DNA from: an uncultured Alphaproteobacteria bacterium
GTDB taxonomy: Bacteria; Pseudomonadota; Alphaproteobacteria; HIMB59
Assembly: GCA_902613845.1 (NCBI GenBank)
Contig: CACMIW010000005.1
Span: forward strand, 1 to 60,534
Reading direction: 5' to 3'
DNA: 60,534 nt
The translations under genes were made by a program, and so were the position numbers. Each line of letters opens with the position of its first letter. Within the stretch, counting starts at the first letter, position 1. Positions 1-10,528 of this stretch are shown here, piece by piece. Below the pieces are notes generated by a model, which ran no database searches, was not told where the DNA came from, and worked only from the letters and a program-made list of their open reading frames with translations.

Positions 1-674
1 GATTTATGAATTCTGTTGCATTTGGAAAATTAAAACTAAACGATTCATCTTTAGACAACTATCCAATAACAAAATCTATCGCAAACAATCTTGGTATAAC
101 AACCACTAACAAAAGTATAACTAAAACACTTGAGGAGATACTAGATGATCTTTTATCCACTGTTGAAAGTGGTAGTGACATATCAAAATATCTTATTAAC
201 CTAGCCATATTCCTAGGGCTTATTGGAACTTTTTATGGATTACTTTTAACAATAGGGAGTGTTTCGAATGTCATTGACAGTCTGTCAATTGAAGAACAAG
301 ACTTCACAGCATTTTTTAATAATCTAAAAGATGGCTTAAAGTCACCTTTGTCTGGAATGACAATTGCCTTTAGCTCATCATTGTTCGGTTTAGTGACTTC
401 CTTGATTTTAGGACTTTATGAAATAATTACCAGAGGAATTAAGCAGAACTATTATGAATTCTGTGAAAATCAAATTCGACTTTTTTATAGATCTAGCCCT
501 AATACAAATAAATTTAATCAAAATTCTGATAGCACCAACCTCTCTCAAAATATTGCCTCTAAGCTTAATGAATTGGTTGATGGCATGAAACATTCTAATG
601 ACGATTTAAGGAAAGAAGTTATTACAGAGCTTAGATCTGTAAGCAAGTCTATCAAAGACTTAGACAAAAAGTGA
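1..674 (+). CDS. MotA/TolQ/ExbB-family proton channel protein (5' end cut by window)
   Basis: Membrane stator-type subunit. The readable part (first in-window ATG at 6) has two hydrophobic segments: residues about 66-90, glycine-rich with a GLIGTFYGLLL core, and about 112-142, containing LSGMTIAFSSSLFGL. Both are typical of the MotA/TolQ/ExbB channel core. A charged, probably helical cytoplasmic tail follows. The frame stays open to base 1, and family members normally carry one or two more N-terminal helices, so the true start lies upstream. The stop overlaps the GTG start of the next gene (671-674), indicating translational coupling to its MotB-like partner. No flagellar genes are visible here. 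I infer a non-flagellar, proton-driven envelope complex of the kind conserved in alphaproteobacteria. Confidence 0.8.
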   Translation, partial: FMNSVAFGKLKLNDSSLDNYPITKSIANNLGITTTNKSITKTLEEILDDLLSTVESGSDISKYLINLAIFLGLIGTFYGLLLTIGSVSNVIDSLSIEEQDFTAFFNNLKDGLKSPLSGMTIAFSSSLFGLVTSLILGLYEIITRGIKQNYYEFCENQIRLFYRSSPNTNKFNQNSDSTNLSQNIASKLNELVDGMKHSNDDLRKEVITELRSVSKSIKDLDKK

Positions 675-1954
675 GCTATCTCTCTAAAACTCAAAGTTCA
701 GATAATGGAAATATAATTTGGCCAGGATTTGTAGATGTATTGGCATCTACATTGATGGTTATAATTTTTATAGTCTTACTATTCACTGTTGCTCAAGTTT
801 ATTTGGGAGATCTTGTAGTAGGAAAAAATGAACAAATACAAAGTTTAGAAAAGACAATTGATATACAAGACGAAACTATTGTAGAACAAGATGTAACACT
901 TACAGATAAAGAGATTGAATTAATTGATAGACAAAATTTAATTGAAAAACTTGATGAAGAGATATCAATTAAACAATCTCAAATTTTAGCTCAAGATACA
1001 ATTATTCAAGACCAAGCACTTGATATAGATAAACTAAATACAATAATTGCTAAAATTACTGATGAGTTATCTTTATCTTTGTCTGACAAAGAAACTCTTC
1101 AGCAAAATCTTTCTGAATTAAAAAAACAACAAGAAATATTAAAATCAGATTTAATAAAACTTGGTGGAGAAAACAGTGAGCTAGTTGGACAAATTGGAGA
1201 GTCACAAAATAGAATCGAAAATCTTCTTGAATCATTAAGTTCTTCAGAGAATATAAATCAAGAACTGCAAAACAAATTATCTACTTTAGAGGAGGAGTCA
1301 GCAATACAATCAAGTGATTTAAATGAGGCTTTAAATTTGATATCAAATTTAGCCTTGGATATTGAGATACTAAGTAATGAAATTAATCTCTTAAATAATT
1401 TACTGGAGTCTAAAGAGGCTGAAATTGCTCAAAATGAGATAGAACTTGGAGAGTTAGGAGATAGATTAAATAGAGTGCTTACAAGTGAATTGTTCAAACT
1501 ACAAAAGTACAAATCTGAATTTTTTGGTAAGTTATCTGAAGCCTTAGCTGATAGAGACGATATCCAAATTAAAGGGGATAGATTTATTTTTCAATCTGAG
1601 ATCTTATTTGACTCTGGAAGTGCAAATATTCAAGAAGAAGGAAGGATTGCTTTATCTCTTATTACTAAAACAATTATAGAGGTTGCAGAGTCAATACCAT
1701 CTGATTTAAATTGGATTTTACAAATAGATGGTCATACTGATAAAATACCTATTTCAACTTCTCAATTTCCATCAAATTGGGAACTATCTCATGCTAGAGC
1801 ACTTGAGGTTGTAAAATTTCTTATTCAACAAGGTATCCCTGCCAACAAATTATCAGCAAACGGTTATGGTGAATATCAGCCCATTAACCTAGGAGATAGC
1901 AGAGAAGATCTCAAAGAAAATCGAAGAATTGAATTAAAAATTACTCAAAAGTAG
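671..1954 (+). CDS. MotB/OmpA-like peptidoglycan-binding protein with long coiled coil
   Basis: 427 residues from a GTG start that overlaps the upstream stop. Residues about 15-47 form one membrane helix with an acidic residue near its start (Asp22, in PGFVDVLAS), where MotB and ExbD/TolR carry their proton-binding Asp. Residues about 50-270 are a glutamate/glutamine/leucine-rich coiled coil. Residues about 300-427 are an OmpA/MotB peptidoglycan-binding domain, with FDSGSANI, DGHTDKIPI and a closing ENRRIELKI. This is the expected partner of the MotA/TolQ-like gene: channel in the inner membrane, coiled-coil stalk through the periplasm, wall-binding head. The coiled coil is much longer than in flagellar MotB. 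The biological role is unknown. Confidence 0.85.
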   Translation: MSYLSKTQSSDNGNIIWPGFVDVLASTLMVIIFIVLLFTVAQVYLGDLVVGKNEQIQSLEKTIDIQDETIVEQDVTLTDKEIELIDRQNLIEKLDEEISIKQSQILAQDTIIQDQALDIDKLNTIIAKITDELSLSLSDKETLQQNLSELKKQQEILKSDLIKLGGENSELVGQIGESQNRIENLLESLSSSENINQELQNKLSTLEEESAIQSSDLNEALNLISNLALDIEILSNEINLLNNLLESKEAEIAQNEIELGELGDRLNRVLTSELFKLQKYKSEFFGKLSEALADRDDIQIKGDRFIFQSEILFDSGSANIQEEGRIALSLITKTIIEVAESIPSDLNWILQIDGHTDKIPISTSQFPSNWELSHARALEVVKFLIQQGIPANKLSANGYGEYQPINLGDSREDLKENRRIELKITQK

Positions 1955-1956
1955 AT

Positions 1957-2514
1957 TTATTCAATCCACATTTTGATAATTTTATCTGGGTCATCTACTA
2001 GACCATTTTTTATAGAATCACCTTTTTTAATTTTATCAACAAATTCCATTCCTTCGATTACTTCACCCCAAACAGTATATTGCCCGTCTAAATGCGGGGT
2101 ATCAACGAAACAAATAAAAAATTGACTATCAGCACTATTTGGATCTTGTGCACGTGCCATACTTAAAGTTCCTCTTTTATGTGCCATGTCATTAAACTCT
2201 GCTTCAATATTATTACCAGAACCGCCTGTACCAGCTCTTCTTAAATCATAATTATCTGAATTTGAATTTCCAAACTGAACATCTCCAGTTTGGGCCATAA
2301 AACCATCTATTACTCTGTGAAAAACTACCCCATCATAACTGCCTTTGGCAACTAGATCAGTTATTTGTTTGACATGTTTTGGAGCCTTATCTTCAAAGGT
2401 CTTTATTTTGACGATTCCGTCTTTAAGTTGTAAATTAATAACATCCTCCTTAGAATATAAATTGCTAGAAAATAGTAAAAATGAAATTGAAAATAGTAAT
2501 TTAATCAAACTCAT
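1957..2514 (-). CDS. Secreted cyclophilin-type peptidyl-prolyl cis-trans isomerase
   Basis: 185 residues. Residues 1-21 look like a Sec signal peptide (MSLIKLLFSISFLLFSSNLYS), so the enzyme probably acts in the periplasm. The cyclophilin core shows FHRVIDGFMAQTGD (catalytic Arg in FHRV), GTLSMARAQDPNSADSQFFIC and YTVWGEVIEGM, which covers most of the family's active-site residues. It would speed proline isomerisation during folding of envelope proteins. The stop lies 2 bases from the convergent MotB-like gene. The PpiA/PpiB distinction is not made from sequence alone. Confidence 0.93.
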   Translation of the reverse strand: MSLIKLLFSISFLLFSSNLYSKEDVINLQLKDGIVKIKTFEDKAPKHVKQITDLVAKGSYDGVVFHRVIDGFMAQTGDVQFGNSNSDNYDLRRAGTGGSGNNIEAEFNDMAHKRGTLSMARAQDPNSADSQFFICFVDTPHLDGQYTVWGEVIEGMEFVDKIKKGDSIKNGLVDDPDKIIKMWIE

Positions 2515-2549
2515 TCGATGAAACTAGCATAGTTTGCAGTCAATAAAAT

Positions 2550-2966
2550 TTATTTATTTGATAATTCTGTCGCTATTGATTTTATTTTTTTCCTGAGCGA
2601 ATTAAGGCCATTAGATCTTGATTGACCTAGATGATTAGAAAGACCTATTTCTTCAAAAAAAGATAAGGGGTTATTTATTATAGTTTCAGGAGTTTCTTCA
2701 TTATAAGCAAAATAAACTAAATAAAATAAACCTTTTACAATTACAGAGTCACTTGAACCAGAAAGGTTAATTTTTCCATCAATAAATTTTGGCACCATCC
2801 ATAGATTTGATGTACATCCTTGAACACGATATTCCTCAGTTTTATAGTTATCTTCAAGATCCGGGAGTTTTTTTCCTAAATCTATAAGGTATTGATATTT
2901 ATCTTCCCAATTATCAAAAAATGAGAAATCTTCTTTAATTTTGTTGATTTTTTCATGAATTAACAT
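2550..2966 (-). CDS. sufE: SufE-family cysteine desulfuration protein
   Basis: 138 residues, the usual SufE length. The sulfur-accepting cysteine is Cys51 in the RVQGCTSN motif, the same position as in E. coli SufE, followed by the family's W-MVP and SGSSDS segments. SufE takes persulfide sulfur from the SufS desulfurase and passes it to the SufBCD scaffold for Fe-S cluster assembly. The suf operon itself is not in the window. The demand for Fe-S clusters is evident from the formate dehydrogenase encoded at 48.8-53.3 kb. It diverges from rpmJ with a 39-base gap. Confidence 0.92.
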   Translation of the reverse strand: MLIHEKINKIKEDFSFFDNWEDKYQYLIDLGKKLPDLEDNYKTEEYRVQGCTSNLWMVPKFIDGKINLSGSSDSVIVKGLFYLVYFAYNEETPETIINNPLSFFEEIGLSNHLGQSRSNGLNSLRKKIKSIATELSNK

Positions 2967-3005
2967 AGATTTTTGCCTTACTATTTATAACTAATAAACT
3001 AAATT

Positions 3006-3131
3006 ATGAAAATTAAAAGTTCTCTTAAAACAGCTAAAACCAGAGATAAAAATAATCAACTGGTTAGAAGAAAGGGTAGGCTATATGTAATCAATAAAAC
3101 CAACCCAAGAATGAAAGCCAGACAAGGCTAA
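3006..3131 (+). CDS. rpmJ: 50S ribosomal protein L36, zinc-free form
   Basis: 41 residues starting [20 protein letters not shown] and ending NPRMKARQG. This is the short basic L36 protein of the large ribosomal subunit. It contains no cysteine or histidine, so it is the zinc-independent (C-minus, YkgO-like) paralogue that is the standard L36 in alphaproteobacteria. Its stop is only 2 bases from the convergent trxB stop. It stands alone, away from the main ribosomal operons, as is usual for this form. Confidence 0.95.
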   Translation: MKIKSSLKTAKTRDKNNQLVRRKGRLYVINKTNPRMKARQG

Positions 3132-3133
3132 AA

Positions 3134-4054
3134 TCAATCTAGATACTTCTCAACTTCCAACGCTGCCATACACCCCATACCTGCAGCGGTAACAGCTTGT
3201 CTATAAATCTTATCTTTAACATCCCCAGCAGCAAATACTCCTTCAATCGAAGTTTTTGTACTATCTGGATCAGTAATAATGTATCCACCATCATCCATTT
3301 TTAATTGACCTTTAAATAATTGTGTAGCTGGATCATGACCTATCGCAATAAATACACCATCTATTTTGAGATTTGAAATTTTATTATCTTGTTTATTCAA
3401 CAAGTCTATTGACTCTAAATCATCATTGCCATTAAATTTAGTTACTTCACTATTCCAAATAAAATCTATTTTAGAATTTTGTTTTAATCGATCTTGTAAT
3501 ATTTTTTCAGCTCTTAGTTTATCTCTTCTGTGAACAAGATAAACTTTTGTAGCAAACTTAGTTAAAAATAATGCCTCCTCAGCTGCACTATTTCCACCAC
3601 CAATTACAGCAACCTCTTTATCCTTGAAGAAAAAACCATCACAAGTTGCGCAGGCAGATAGTCCATGACCTTGAAATTTAGCCTCATTTTCTAAACCAAG
3701 CCATCTTGCTTGTGCTCCTGTACTAATTATCACAGTTTTTGTATTTAGAGTTGTGCCATTATCTAAATTTAATTTTTTAATTTTTTCGTTTAAAAAAACT
3801 TCTGTTACTTGTGAATTAATTATTTCAGTACCAACATGTGCGGCTTGCTTTTGCATTTGCTCCATTAACCAGGGACCTTGAATAGGATCTTCGTAACCCG
3901 GATAATTTTCTACATCAGTGGTTATGGTGAGCTGACCTCCAGGCTGAAAACCACTAACTAAAATAGGCTTTAAATTAGCCCTAGCAGCATATATTGCAGC
4001 AGTATATCCAGCAGGTCCTGAACCTATGATAATAACATTATTAATATCAGCCAT
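3134..4054 (-). CDS. trxB: Thioredoxin reductase
   Basis: 306 residues. An FAD-binding GSGPAG motif lies at residues 11-16, the redox-active CATC pair at Cys135/Cys138, and an NADPH-binding GGGNSAAEEAL motif follows. The C-terminal GVFAAGDV FAD motif is also present. The enzyme is cytosolic and uses NADPH to reduce thioredoxin. The start overlaps the stop of the 2OG-oxygenase gene by 8 bases, so the two are probably co-transcribed with the ELM1-like gene upstream. Confidence 0.96.
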   Translation of the reverse strand: MADINNVIIIGSGPAGYTAAIYAARANLKPILVSGFQPGGQLTITTDVENYPGYEDPIQGPWLMEQMQKQAAHVGTEIINSQVTEVFLNEKIKKLNLDNGTTLNTKTVIISTGAQARWLGLENEAKFQGHGLSACATCDGFFFKDKEVAVIGGGNSAAEEALFLTKFATKVYLVHRRDKLRAEKILQDRLKQNSKIDFIWNSEVTKFNGNDDLESIDLLNKQDNKISNLKIDGVFIAIGHDPATQLFKGQLKMDDGGYIITDPDSTKTSIEGVFAAGDVKDKIYRQAVTAAGMGCMAALEVEKYLD

Positions 4055-4673
4055 CTATTGGCCAGCTAGTGGGGAAGGTTACATAATTTATCTGCATGCA
4101 CCTTCTCTCAACCTTAATTTCTTTTTTTTCAAGTCCGTGCCAAGTATTATTTCCTGATGCAAAAAAATAACCTGTATTATGTTTGTATGGCACTGTTTTA
4201 ACAAGATTCATATCAGTATCATAAAAATCTGTCCCAAGTTTTTCTGATTCATCGTATGTGTTAATAAATAACATCATTGTCATAAGTTTCTCTTTGATAT
4301 CCAAATGTGGTTTTAACCAAAAACCTTTACGATCTGAAATGTACTCAATTCTAATAAAACTATCTGATAAGTTTTTTTTGATTTTCTCTTGTATTGACTC
4401 AATAACATCCTTATCCCTCAAGTCATCAATTAAACTCATTCCATTTGATAAGTTTTTTGAATTATCGCTTTCTAAAAAAACTCTAAGTTTGCCATCTATC
4501 CCATCTCCACCTGCATCAGCGGCTCTTGTTCCGTCAAAAGACCGAGGTGCATCAGATATATCAACATCATTTAGTTCCTTTATGAGCCCTTCTGTAAAAG
4601 GGGAGTCTAGCTCCCAATGAGGGAAGGGGTCTGAGTATGTTGTACAACGATTTAATATTGATTCCTTAAGCAT
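4047..4673 (-). CDS. 2-oxoglutarate/Fe(II)-dependent dioxygenase-like protein
   Basis: 208 residues with a plausible jelly-roll 2OG-Fe(II) facial triad: His123-x-Asp125 (in WLKPHLDIKEK), His179 (NNTWHGL) and a downstream arginine (Arg190 or Arg191) that could bind the 2OG carboxylate. Regions between them are hydrophobic strands (LMTMMLFINTY). The substrate is unknown. Small proteins of this type occur in marine alphaproteobacteria, sometimes near polysaccharide or peptide modification genes. It overlaps trxB by 8 bases and the ELM1-like gene by 8 bases, so it is part of a three-gene minus-strand unit. Confidence 0.7.
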   Translation of the reverse strand: MLKESILNRCTTYSDPFPHWELDSPFTEGLIKELNDVDISDAPRSFDGTRAADAGGDGIDGKLRVFLESDNSKNLSNGMSLIDDLRDKDVIESIQEKIKKNLSDSFIRIEYISDRKGFWLKPHLDIKEKLMTMMLFINTYDESEKLGTDFYDTDMNLVKTVPYKHNTGYFFASGNNTWHGLEKKEIKVERRCMQINYVTFPTSWPIDG

Positions 4674-5607
4674 TACTAGATCTGAACCTTAAATTAGATT
4701 GTATCTTATTCAAGATCTTAGTTTTAAGATTTTTGTTATAATCATCAATATGGATTTCATAAGGTTTTAAATTTTGATTATAAAATTTTGCTAAATTAAG
4801 CTTTGTAATTTTATCAAAAAACTTAAGATATCTTTTTGGGCAAAATTTTTCTTCAAACTTAAATAAAAAAGTACCTGCTTCAGAGGATATAGCTTCAGAT
4901 ATCATGGATATTGAGTCCCAAGTTACAACTTGTAAATTACCTATAGATAGAAGCTCACCATACTTCCTTGGATTAAATAAATCATCGAAGGTAATAACAT
5001 TTTCATTATCAATTTTTGATAATTCTTCTATGAGCCCTCTTGGTGTTCTTCGTGAAGGTATAACATTGACTTTAAAATCGTTACTTAAAAATTTTATTTC
5101 ATTCAAAATTTTTTCTTGTGTTTGCTGTTGAAATTTAAAATATTTGTTTGGTCCGCCAATAATAAAATTTATTGTATTTTTATTTCTAATATTTTTTTTG
5201 AATTTAATATTATGTATGGCTAATAAAGTTGAAATACAATTATCAAAATTTAAATTATCATGTTCTGGGCAAACAATAAGATCAAAAAGTTTATAATTTA
5301 TTTTTGGGTCTTGTATGTGAATATTAAAAATTAAATCCTTAAATTTTCTTTTTAAATAAACAGAAGCTTTAACACTTTTTTTACCACAACTGATAAGAAT
5401 TGTATTTTTTTCAATCTTTAATAAAGATAAATTACTATATGCAAAACTACTTGTAGGTATTAACTCAATAGGTAAATTTTTGAAAATAGATTTAAGTTTT
5501 AAATCAAAATTTTCATGAGAGTCAGATATTAAACTAGCTAATCCCTCTATCTGACTTCTCATACCAGCAGCTCCTTCACTGATGGTAATTACTTTGTAGG
5601 TATTCAA
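4666..5607 (-). CDS. ELM1-family (DUF1022/COG3660-like) protein
   Basis: 313 residues from a TTG start (no better start nearby). The N-terminal SEGAAGMRSQIEGLA, the central IGGPNKYF and the C-terminal VTWDSISMISEAISS segments match my memory of the 'mitochondrial fission ELM1' family. That family is conserved in alphaproteobacteria and plants and has a glycosyltransferase-like (GT-B) fold. Its function in bacteria is not established. The gene heads the ELM1-2OG oxygenase-trxB unit. Confidence 0.75.
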   Translation of the reverse strand: MNTYKVITISEGAAGMRSQIEGLASLISDSHENFDLKLKSIFKNLPIELIPTSSFAYSNLSLLKIEKNTILISCGKKSVKASVYLKRKFKDLIFNIHIQDPKINYKLFDLIVCPEHDNLNFDNCISTLLAIHNIKFKKNIRNKNTINFIIGGPNKYFKFQQQTQEKILNEIKFLSNDFKVNVIPSRRTPRGLIEELSKIDNENVITFDDLFNPRKYGELLSIGNLQVVTWDSISMISEAISSEAGTFLFKFEEKFCPKRYLKFFDKITKLNLAKFYNQNLKPYEIHIDDYNKNLKTKILNKIQSNLRFRSSNA

Positions 5608-5613
5608 ATTTTA

Positions 5614-6087
5614 TTATTTAAATCTTACTGATTTAATTTCGTATGAAGTTATACCTTTTGGTGTTGATACTTCTATATAATCACCCTTTTTCTTTCCAAT
5701 TAAAGCTCTTGCAATAGGGCTAGTTACAGATATTTTTTTTTGCTCAATGTCAGCTTCTACCTCACCAACTAACTGATACTTAGACTCTTTATTATTATCT
5801 AAGTTTATAATTGAAACAGTAGCTCCAAATTTTACAACCGTTCCTGATAGTTTTGATACATCTATTAATTCTGCTTGAGCAATAATGCTTTCTATCTCAG
5901 CTACTCTACCTTCAATGAAACTTTGTTTTTCTCTAGCTGCATGATATTCAGCATTCTCAGAAAGATCACCATTACTTCTAGCATCAGCTATGGCCTTAAT
6001 AATAATCGGCCTTTCAACTGTTTTTAGATGTTTAAGTTCATCAAGGAGTTTTTTTTGCCCCTCTTCTGTCATTGGTATCTTTTCCAT
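5614..6087 (-). CDS. greA: Transcription elongation factor GreA
   Basis: 157 residues, normal length. An N-terminal coiled coil (about 1-75) carries the family's DARSNGDLSENAEYHAA segment with the acidic tip that enters the RNA polymerase secondary channel. A C-terminal FKBP-like domain ends IARALIGKKKGDYIEV. GreA stimulates cleavage of backtracked transcripts. It lies downstream of carB on the same strand with a 69-base gap, the conserved alphaproteobacterial carA-carB-greA order. Confidence 0.96.
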   Translation of the reverse strand: MEKIPMTEEGQKKLLDELKHLKTVERPIIIKAIADARSNGDLSENAEYHAAREKQSFIEGRVAEIESIIAQAELIDVSKLSGTVVKFGATVSIINLDNNKESKYQLVGEVEADIEQKKISVTSPIARALIGKKKGDYIEVSTPKGITSYEIKSVRFK

Positions 6088-6156
6088 CTTATTAGTATTT
6101 TTATTAAGTTGTAGAAAATATTGAATTTTATGTGCTATTACAAATGAATTTTTAAA

Positions 6157-9100
6157 CTAAAAAGAATGATGAGTTTGTATGGGTTTTACGGAAATAGGCT
6201 TATTTTTCAATGTAATCAGTGATTTAATTAGTATTTCTGCACTTCTAAGATTGGTGTAATATGGAATATTAAGATCAACAGACGTTCTCCTTATAGTAAA
6301 ACTATCAATTATTGCCTGTTTTTTTTCTGTTGTATTTATAACTAAATCGATTTTATTTTGTTTTATATACTCTACTACATGTGGTGATCCTTCAGCCACC
6401 TTGTTAACTAAATTTGAAGAAATTCCCTCTTTTAATAAAAAGTCGTGAGTTCCTTTTGTTGTATATAAATTATAACCATTTTCTATAAAAGATTTAGCTA
6501 TTTTAGATATACTTTGCTTATCTTCATTTTTAACTGAGATGAATATATTTTTTAAGTCATTTAGTTTTTGTCCTGCACCAATTTGACTTTTGAAATAAGC
6601 TAAATAAAAATCCTCGTCTATACCCATAACCTCACCAGTGCTTTTCATCTCCGGGCCAAGTATTACATCTGTGTTTGGGAATTTATTGAATGGAAATACA
6701 GCCTCCTTAATTGCAAAGTAAGGTAAAGTATTATTATCAAAATTCTGATACTCTTCAGTTAGAATTTTACCTACGATTAATTCAGCTGCAATTTTAATGA
6801 ATGGTATTCCTATTGCTTTGGCCAGAAATGGAATCGTTCTACTAGCTCTAGGATTTGCTTCAAGTATAAAAATTTCATCATCTTTGATAGCATATTGAAT
6901 ATTCATCAAACCAAGTATCTTTAATTCATTCACAAGGGAGATACTAAATTTTTTTATATCTGATATAATCTTATCATTAAGAGAAAAGGGGGGTATGCTA
7001 CAAGCACTATCACCTGAGTGAACACCAGCTTCTTCAATATGTTCCATAATTCCAGCAATCATTGTATTACCCTGATTATCTCTTAATACATCAACATCTA
7101 CCTCTTTTGCATTCTGAAGAAACTCATCGATTAGAATCACATTATTTTCTAGTGCCCAATAGTTATGATCAATATAATCTTGCACATCATCTAAATTTGC
7201 CATTTTTTCCATCATTCTTCCTCCCAGGACATATGAGGGCCTTAACAAAATAGGAAACTTAAGCTTAGAGGATTTAGTGACTAGTTCTTTTGTTCCTAAA
7301 GAGATATCACTCTTTGGTTGTTTTAAACCTACCTTTTGAATTAATTTTTGAAATCTCTCTCTGTCTTCAGATATGTCTATCGCTTCGAAAGATGTGCCTA
7401 ATATCTTATATCCATATTCTTTGAGTTTATTAGCTATTCTCAAAGGTGTCTGCCCACCAAATTGGACAATAACACCCTCAACAACACCTTTCTCGTTTTC
7501 TTTATCAATTATATTTTTAACATATTCAAAGTCCAAAGGCTCAAAATATAGTTTATCTGAAGTATCATAATCAGTTGAGACTGTTTCAGGATTACAATTA
7601 ATCATAATTGTTTCATATCCAAGTTTCTGAAAAGATTTTACAGCTTGCACACAACAATAATCAAATTCTATACCTTGACCAATTCTATTAGGACCAGAGC
7701 CAAGGATAATTATCTTTTTCTTATTTGTTGGTCTAGACTCACAACTAAATTCATTTGTTTCAGAGATAAATGTTGAATAAAGGTATGCAGTAGAAGAGTC
7801 AAATTCATTTCCACAAGTGTCTACTCTTTTAAATACTGTTTTTAAGTTATTTTTTTCCTGAAGATCATAAATTTCATTTATACTAATTTTTGTTAAATTG
7901 CTTATATGATGATTAGAAAATCCAATCTTTTTGGCAAAAATAAATAAATTTTTTTCTAAACTACTACCTGCTTTTACTAATTGTTGCTCAATTTTTATGA
8001 TCTCATTTATTTCTCTTAAAAAAAACATATCAATATATGTTAATTCGTTTATTTCAATTAAAGGTATCTTACGTCTTATAGCCTCTGCAACTATTAATAA
8101 TCTATCAGGCCTTTGCTTTGTGAGTAAATTTTTTAAATTTTCATCTTTAATATTTAATAATTCATGACTTATATCTAAACCAAAGTTATCTGACTCTATT
8201 GAGTAGAAAGCTTTTAAAAGAGACTCTTTAAAAGTTCTACCTATAGACATAATTTCACCAACAGATTTCATGGCAGTATTTAACTCACTAGGTGTCCCTT
8301 GAAATTTTTCAAAATTAAATTTTGGTATTTTGGTCACGATATAGTCTATAACCGGTTCAAAACTTGCTGGAGTTACCTTAGTAATATCATTTTCTAATTC
8401 ATCTAATGTGTAACCAACTGCTAACAATGCAGCTATTTTAGCGATAGGGAAACCTGTAGCTTTAGAGGCTAATGCAGATGACCTACTTACTCGAGGATTC
8501 ATTTCAATAATCAATATCCTTCCATTTTCTGGATTTACTGCAAATTGGACATTTGAACCACCAGTCTCTACTCCAATTTTTCTTAGAATAGCAATACTTT
8601 GATTTCTTAGTTTTTGATATTCTTTATCAGTTAATGTAAGTGCTGGAGCTATTGTAATACTATCCCCAGTATGCACTCCCATTGGATCTAAGTTCTCTAT
8701 TGAACAAACTATTATTGAGTTATCTAAATTATCTCTAACTACCTCAAATTCAAATTCTTTCCATCCAATTAGAGACTCTTCAACAAGAGTTTTAGAAACA
8801 GGACTTAAATCGATAGCATTTTTGACCTTTAAAATAAATTCATCTTTGTCGTATACAATACCACCACCAGTTCCTCCAAGAGTATAAAAAGGTCTTAAAA
8901 TTAATGGAAAACTTACTTCATTAACTATTTTATTCAGATCAGACTTGTCATCTACTATTATACTAAATGGTGTCTCTAGCCCAATTTCAGACATCGCTTC
9001 GGCAAATAATTTTCTATCTTCAGCTACATCGATAGATCTTGGACTAGCACCTAAAATTTTGATTGAACAATTTTTAAAATAATTTTCTTTGTTTAACTCT

Positions 9101-9399
9101 CTGATAATATTTAGAGCTGTTTGACCTCCCATTGTTGGTAAAATTGCATCAGGTTTCTCTTTATCAATTATTTTTTTTACAATTTCTTTATCAATAGGCT
9201 CAATATAAGTTTTATCTGCAAATTCTGGGTCTGTCATTATAGTTGCTGGATTAGAGTTAATTAAAACAACTTCATAACCTTCTTTTTTAAGTGCCTTACA
9301 AGCTTGACTGCCAGAGTAATCAAATTCACATGCTTGACCTATAATGATAGGACCAGAGCCAATAACCAATATTTTAGATATATCTTTTCTAGCCGGCAT
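6157..9399 (-). CDS. carB: Carbamoyl-phosphate synthase large subunit
   Basis: 1080 residues, full length. Two homologous ATP-grasp halves are visible, each opening with a GSGP motif ([18 protein letters not shown] near residue 12; [16 protein letters not shown] near residue 555), plus a C-terminal MGS-like regulatory domain. It makes carbamoyl phosphate from ammonia, bicarbonate and two ATP for pyrimidine and arginine synthesis, in a complex with CarA. It overlaps carA by 11 bases. pyrE elsewhere in the window serves the same pyrimidine pathway. Confidence 0.97.
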   Translation of the reverse strand: MPARKDISKILVIGSGPIIIGQACEFDYSGSQACKALKKEGYEVVLINSNPATIMTDPEFADKTYIEPIDKEIVKKIIDKEKPDAILPTMGGQTALNIIRELNKENYFKNCSIKILGASPRSIDVAEDRKLFAEAMSEIGLETPFSIIVDDKSDLNKIVNEVSFPLILRPFYTLGGTGGGIVYDKDEFILKVKNAIDLSPVSKTLVEESLIGWKEFEFEVVRDNLDNSIIVCSIENLDPMGVHTGDSITIAPALTLTDKEYQKLRNQSIAILRKIGVETGGSNVQFAVNPENGRILIIEMNPRVSRSSALASKATGFPIAKIAALLAVGYTLDELENDITKVTPASFEPVIDYIVTKIPKFNFEKFQGTPSELNTAMKSVGEIMSIGRTFKESLLKAFYSIESDNFGLDISHELLNIKDENLKNLLTKQRPDRLLIVAEAIRRKIPLIEINELTYIDMFFLREINEIIKIEQQLVKAGSSLEKNLFIFAKKIGFSNHHISNLTKISINEIYDLQEKNNLKTVFKRVDTCGNEFDSSTAYLYSTFISETNEFSCESRPTNKKKIIILGSGPNRIGQGIEFDYCCVQAVKSFQKLGYETIMINCNPETVSTDYDTSDKLYFEPLDFEYVKNIIDKENEKGVVEGVIVQFGGQTPLRIANKLKEYGYKILGTSFEAIDISEDRERFQKLIQKVGLKQPKSDISLGTKELVTKSSKLKFPILLRPSYVLGGRMMEKMANLDDVQDYIDHNYWALENNVILIDEFLQNAKEVDVDVLRDNQGNTMIAGIMEHIEEAGVHSGDSACSIPPFSLNDKIISDIKKFSISLVNELKILGLMNIQYAIKDDEIFILEANPRASRTIPFLAKAIGIPFIKIAAELIVGKILTEEYQNFDNNTLPYFAIKEAVFPFNKFPNTDVILGPEMKSTGEVMGIDEDFYLAYFKSQIGAGQKLNDLKNIFISVKNEDKQSISKIAKSFIENGYNLYTTKGTHDFLLKEGISSNLVNKVAEGSPHVVEYIKQNKIDLVINTTEKKQAIIDSFTIRRTSVDLNIPYYTNLRSAEILIKSLITLKNKPISVKPIQTHHSF

Positions 9400-10528
9400 T
9401 CTTTTCCATTAAATTTATAAACTCATCGAAAAGATATCTGCTGTCATGTGGACCAGGGCTAGACTCTGGATGATATTGAACAGAAAACAAAGGTTGATCA
9501 TTTGCTCTCATGCCATCAATAGTTTTATCAAACAATGATTTATGTGTTATTTGAAGATTTGAGGGAAAATTTTCATCTAAAACTACAAAACCGTGATTTT
9601 GAGATGTAATTTCAACTTTGTTTGTTTCCAAGTTTTTTACCGGGTGATTACCACCTCGATGGCCTTTTTCCATTCGAGCAGTGGAGGCATTAAATGCTAA
9701 GCTCAATATTTGATGACCTAGGCATATGCCAAAAGTGGGTATTTTTTTATTTAGTAATTTATTTAATTCAGGCTTTATATTTTCATATACTTTTTTAGGA
9801 TCACCTGGGCCATTACTCAAAAAAAAACCATCAAAATTCTTATTGATAATATCTTCGGCTTTAAAATTCATATCAAATTCCTCAATCTTACAATTTCTAG
9901 AGTATAAGTTCTTCTTAATGTTGTCTTTTGCTCCAAAATTTAAAAATGCTATAGAGTACTTTTTTTTAACTATTTCTTGTTTTTCTATGTTCAGTTCAGA
10001 TGTAAAATCTTTGATTACATCATTCTCTTCTAGAGAAAGACTCTGATCTATTTGTTTACAAATTTGTTCTATTCCTTTGTTTTCAAAATATTCCTCAGAA
10101 CATAGCATTATATTTTTTGGGCCAAAATTTCTTACAATTTTAGTTACAGCCCTTGTATCTAAATCAAAAAAAGCACAAGAATTTTGACTTATGATCCAAT
10201 TTGTAAAATTTATTTGTGCTCTCCAATTTGAACTTAATTCAAATAATTCATTACATATTAAACCAGATGCATGTATTTTCCATGACTCGTAATCTTCATT
10301 ATTACATCCAACAATTCCAATCAATGGAAAGGTAAAATTTATAAACTGTGATTTATATGAGGGATCAGTTAATATTTCCTGATATCCAGTCATACTAGTA
10401 TTGAAGCAAATTTCTGCTATCTTAAATTGATCTTTTGATAGAAACTTACCTTTGAAAATATATTTTTTGTTATAAATTAAATAACCGTTTTGATAATTAA
10501 GCTTAGTTTTATTATCTAATACGGTCAT
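9389..10528 (-). CDS. carA: Carbamoyl-phosphate synthase small (glutaminase) subunit
   Basis: 379 residues. The N-terminal CarA domain shows [18 protein letters not shown]. The C-terminal class I glutamine amidotransferase has catalytic Cys269 (FGICLGHQ), His353 and Glu355 (YHPESSPGP). It releases ammonia from glutamine and channels it to CarB. It is the first gene of the carAB-greA unit and diverges from the yqeY gene across only 43 bases, so the two promoters must sit back to back there. Confidence 0.97.
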   Translation of the reverse strand: MTVLDNKTKLNYQNGYLIYNKKYIFKGKFLSKDQFKIAEICFNTSMTGYQEILTDPSYKSQFINFTFPLIGIVGCNNEDYESWKIHASGLICNELFELSSNWRAQINFTNWIISQNSCAFFDLDTRAVTKIVRNFGPKNIMLCSEEYFENKGIEQICKQIDQSLSLEENDVIKDFTSELNIEKQEIVKKKYSIAFLNFGAKDNIKKNLYSRNCKIEEFDMNFKAEDIINKNFDGFFLSNGPGDPKKVYENIKPELNKLLNKKIPTFGICLGHQILSLAFNASTARMEKGHRGGNHPVKNLETNKVEITSQNHGFVVLDENFPSNLQITHKSLFDKTIDGMRANDQPLFSVQYHPESSPGPHDSRYLFDEFINLMEKNAG

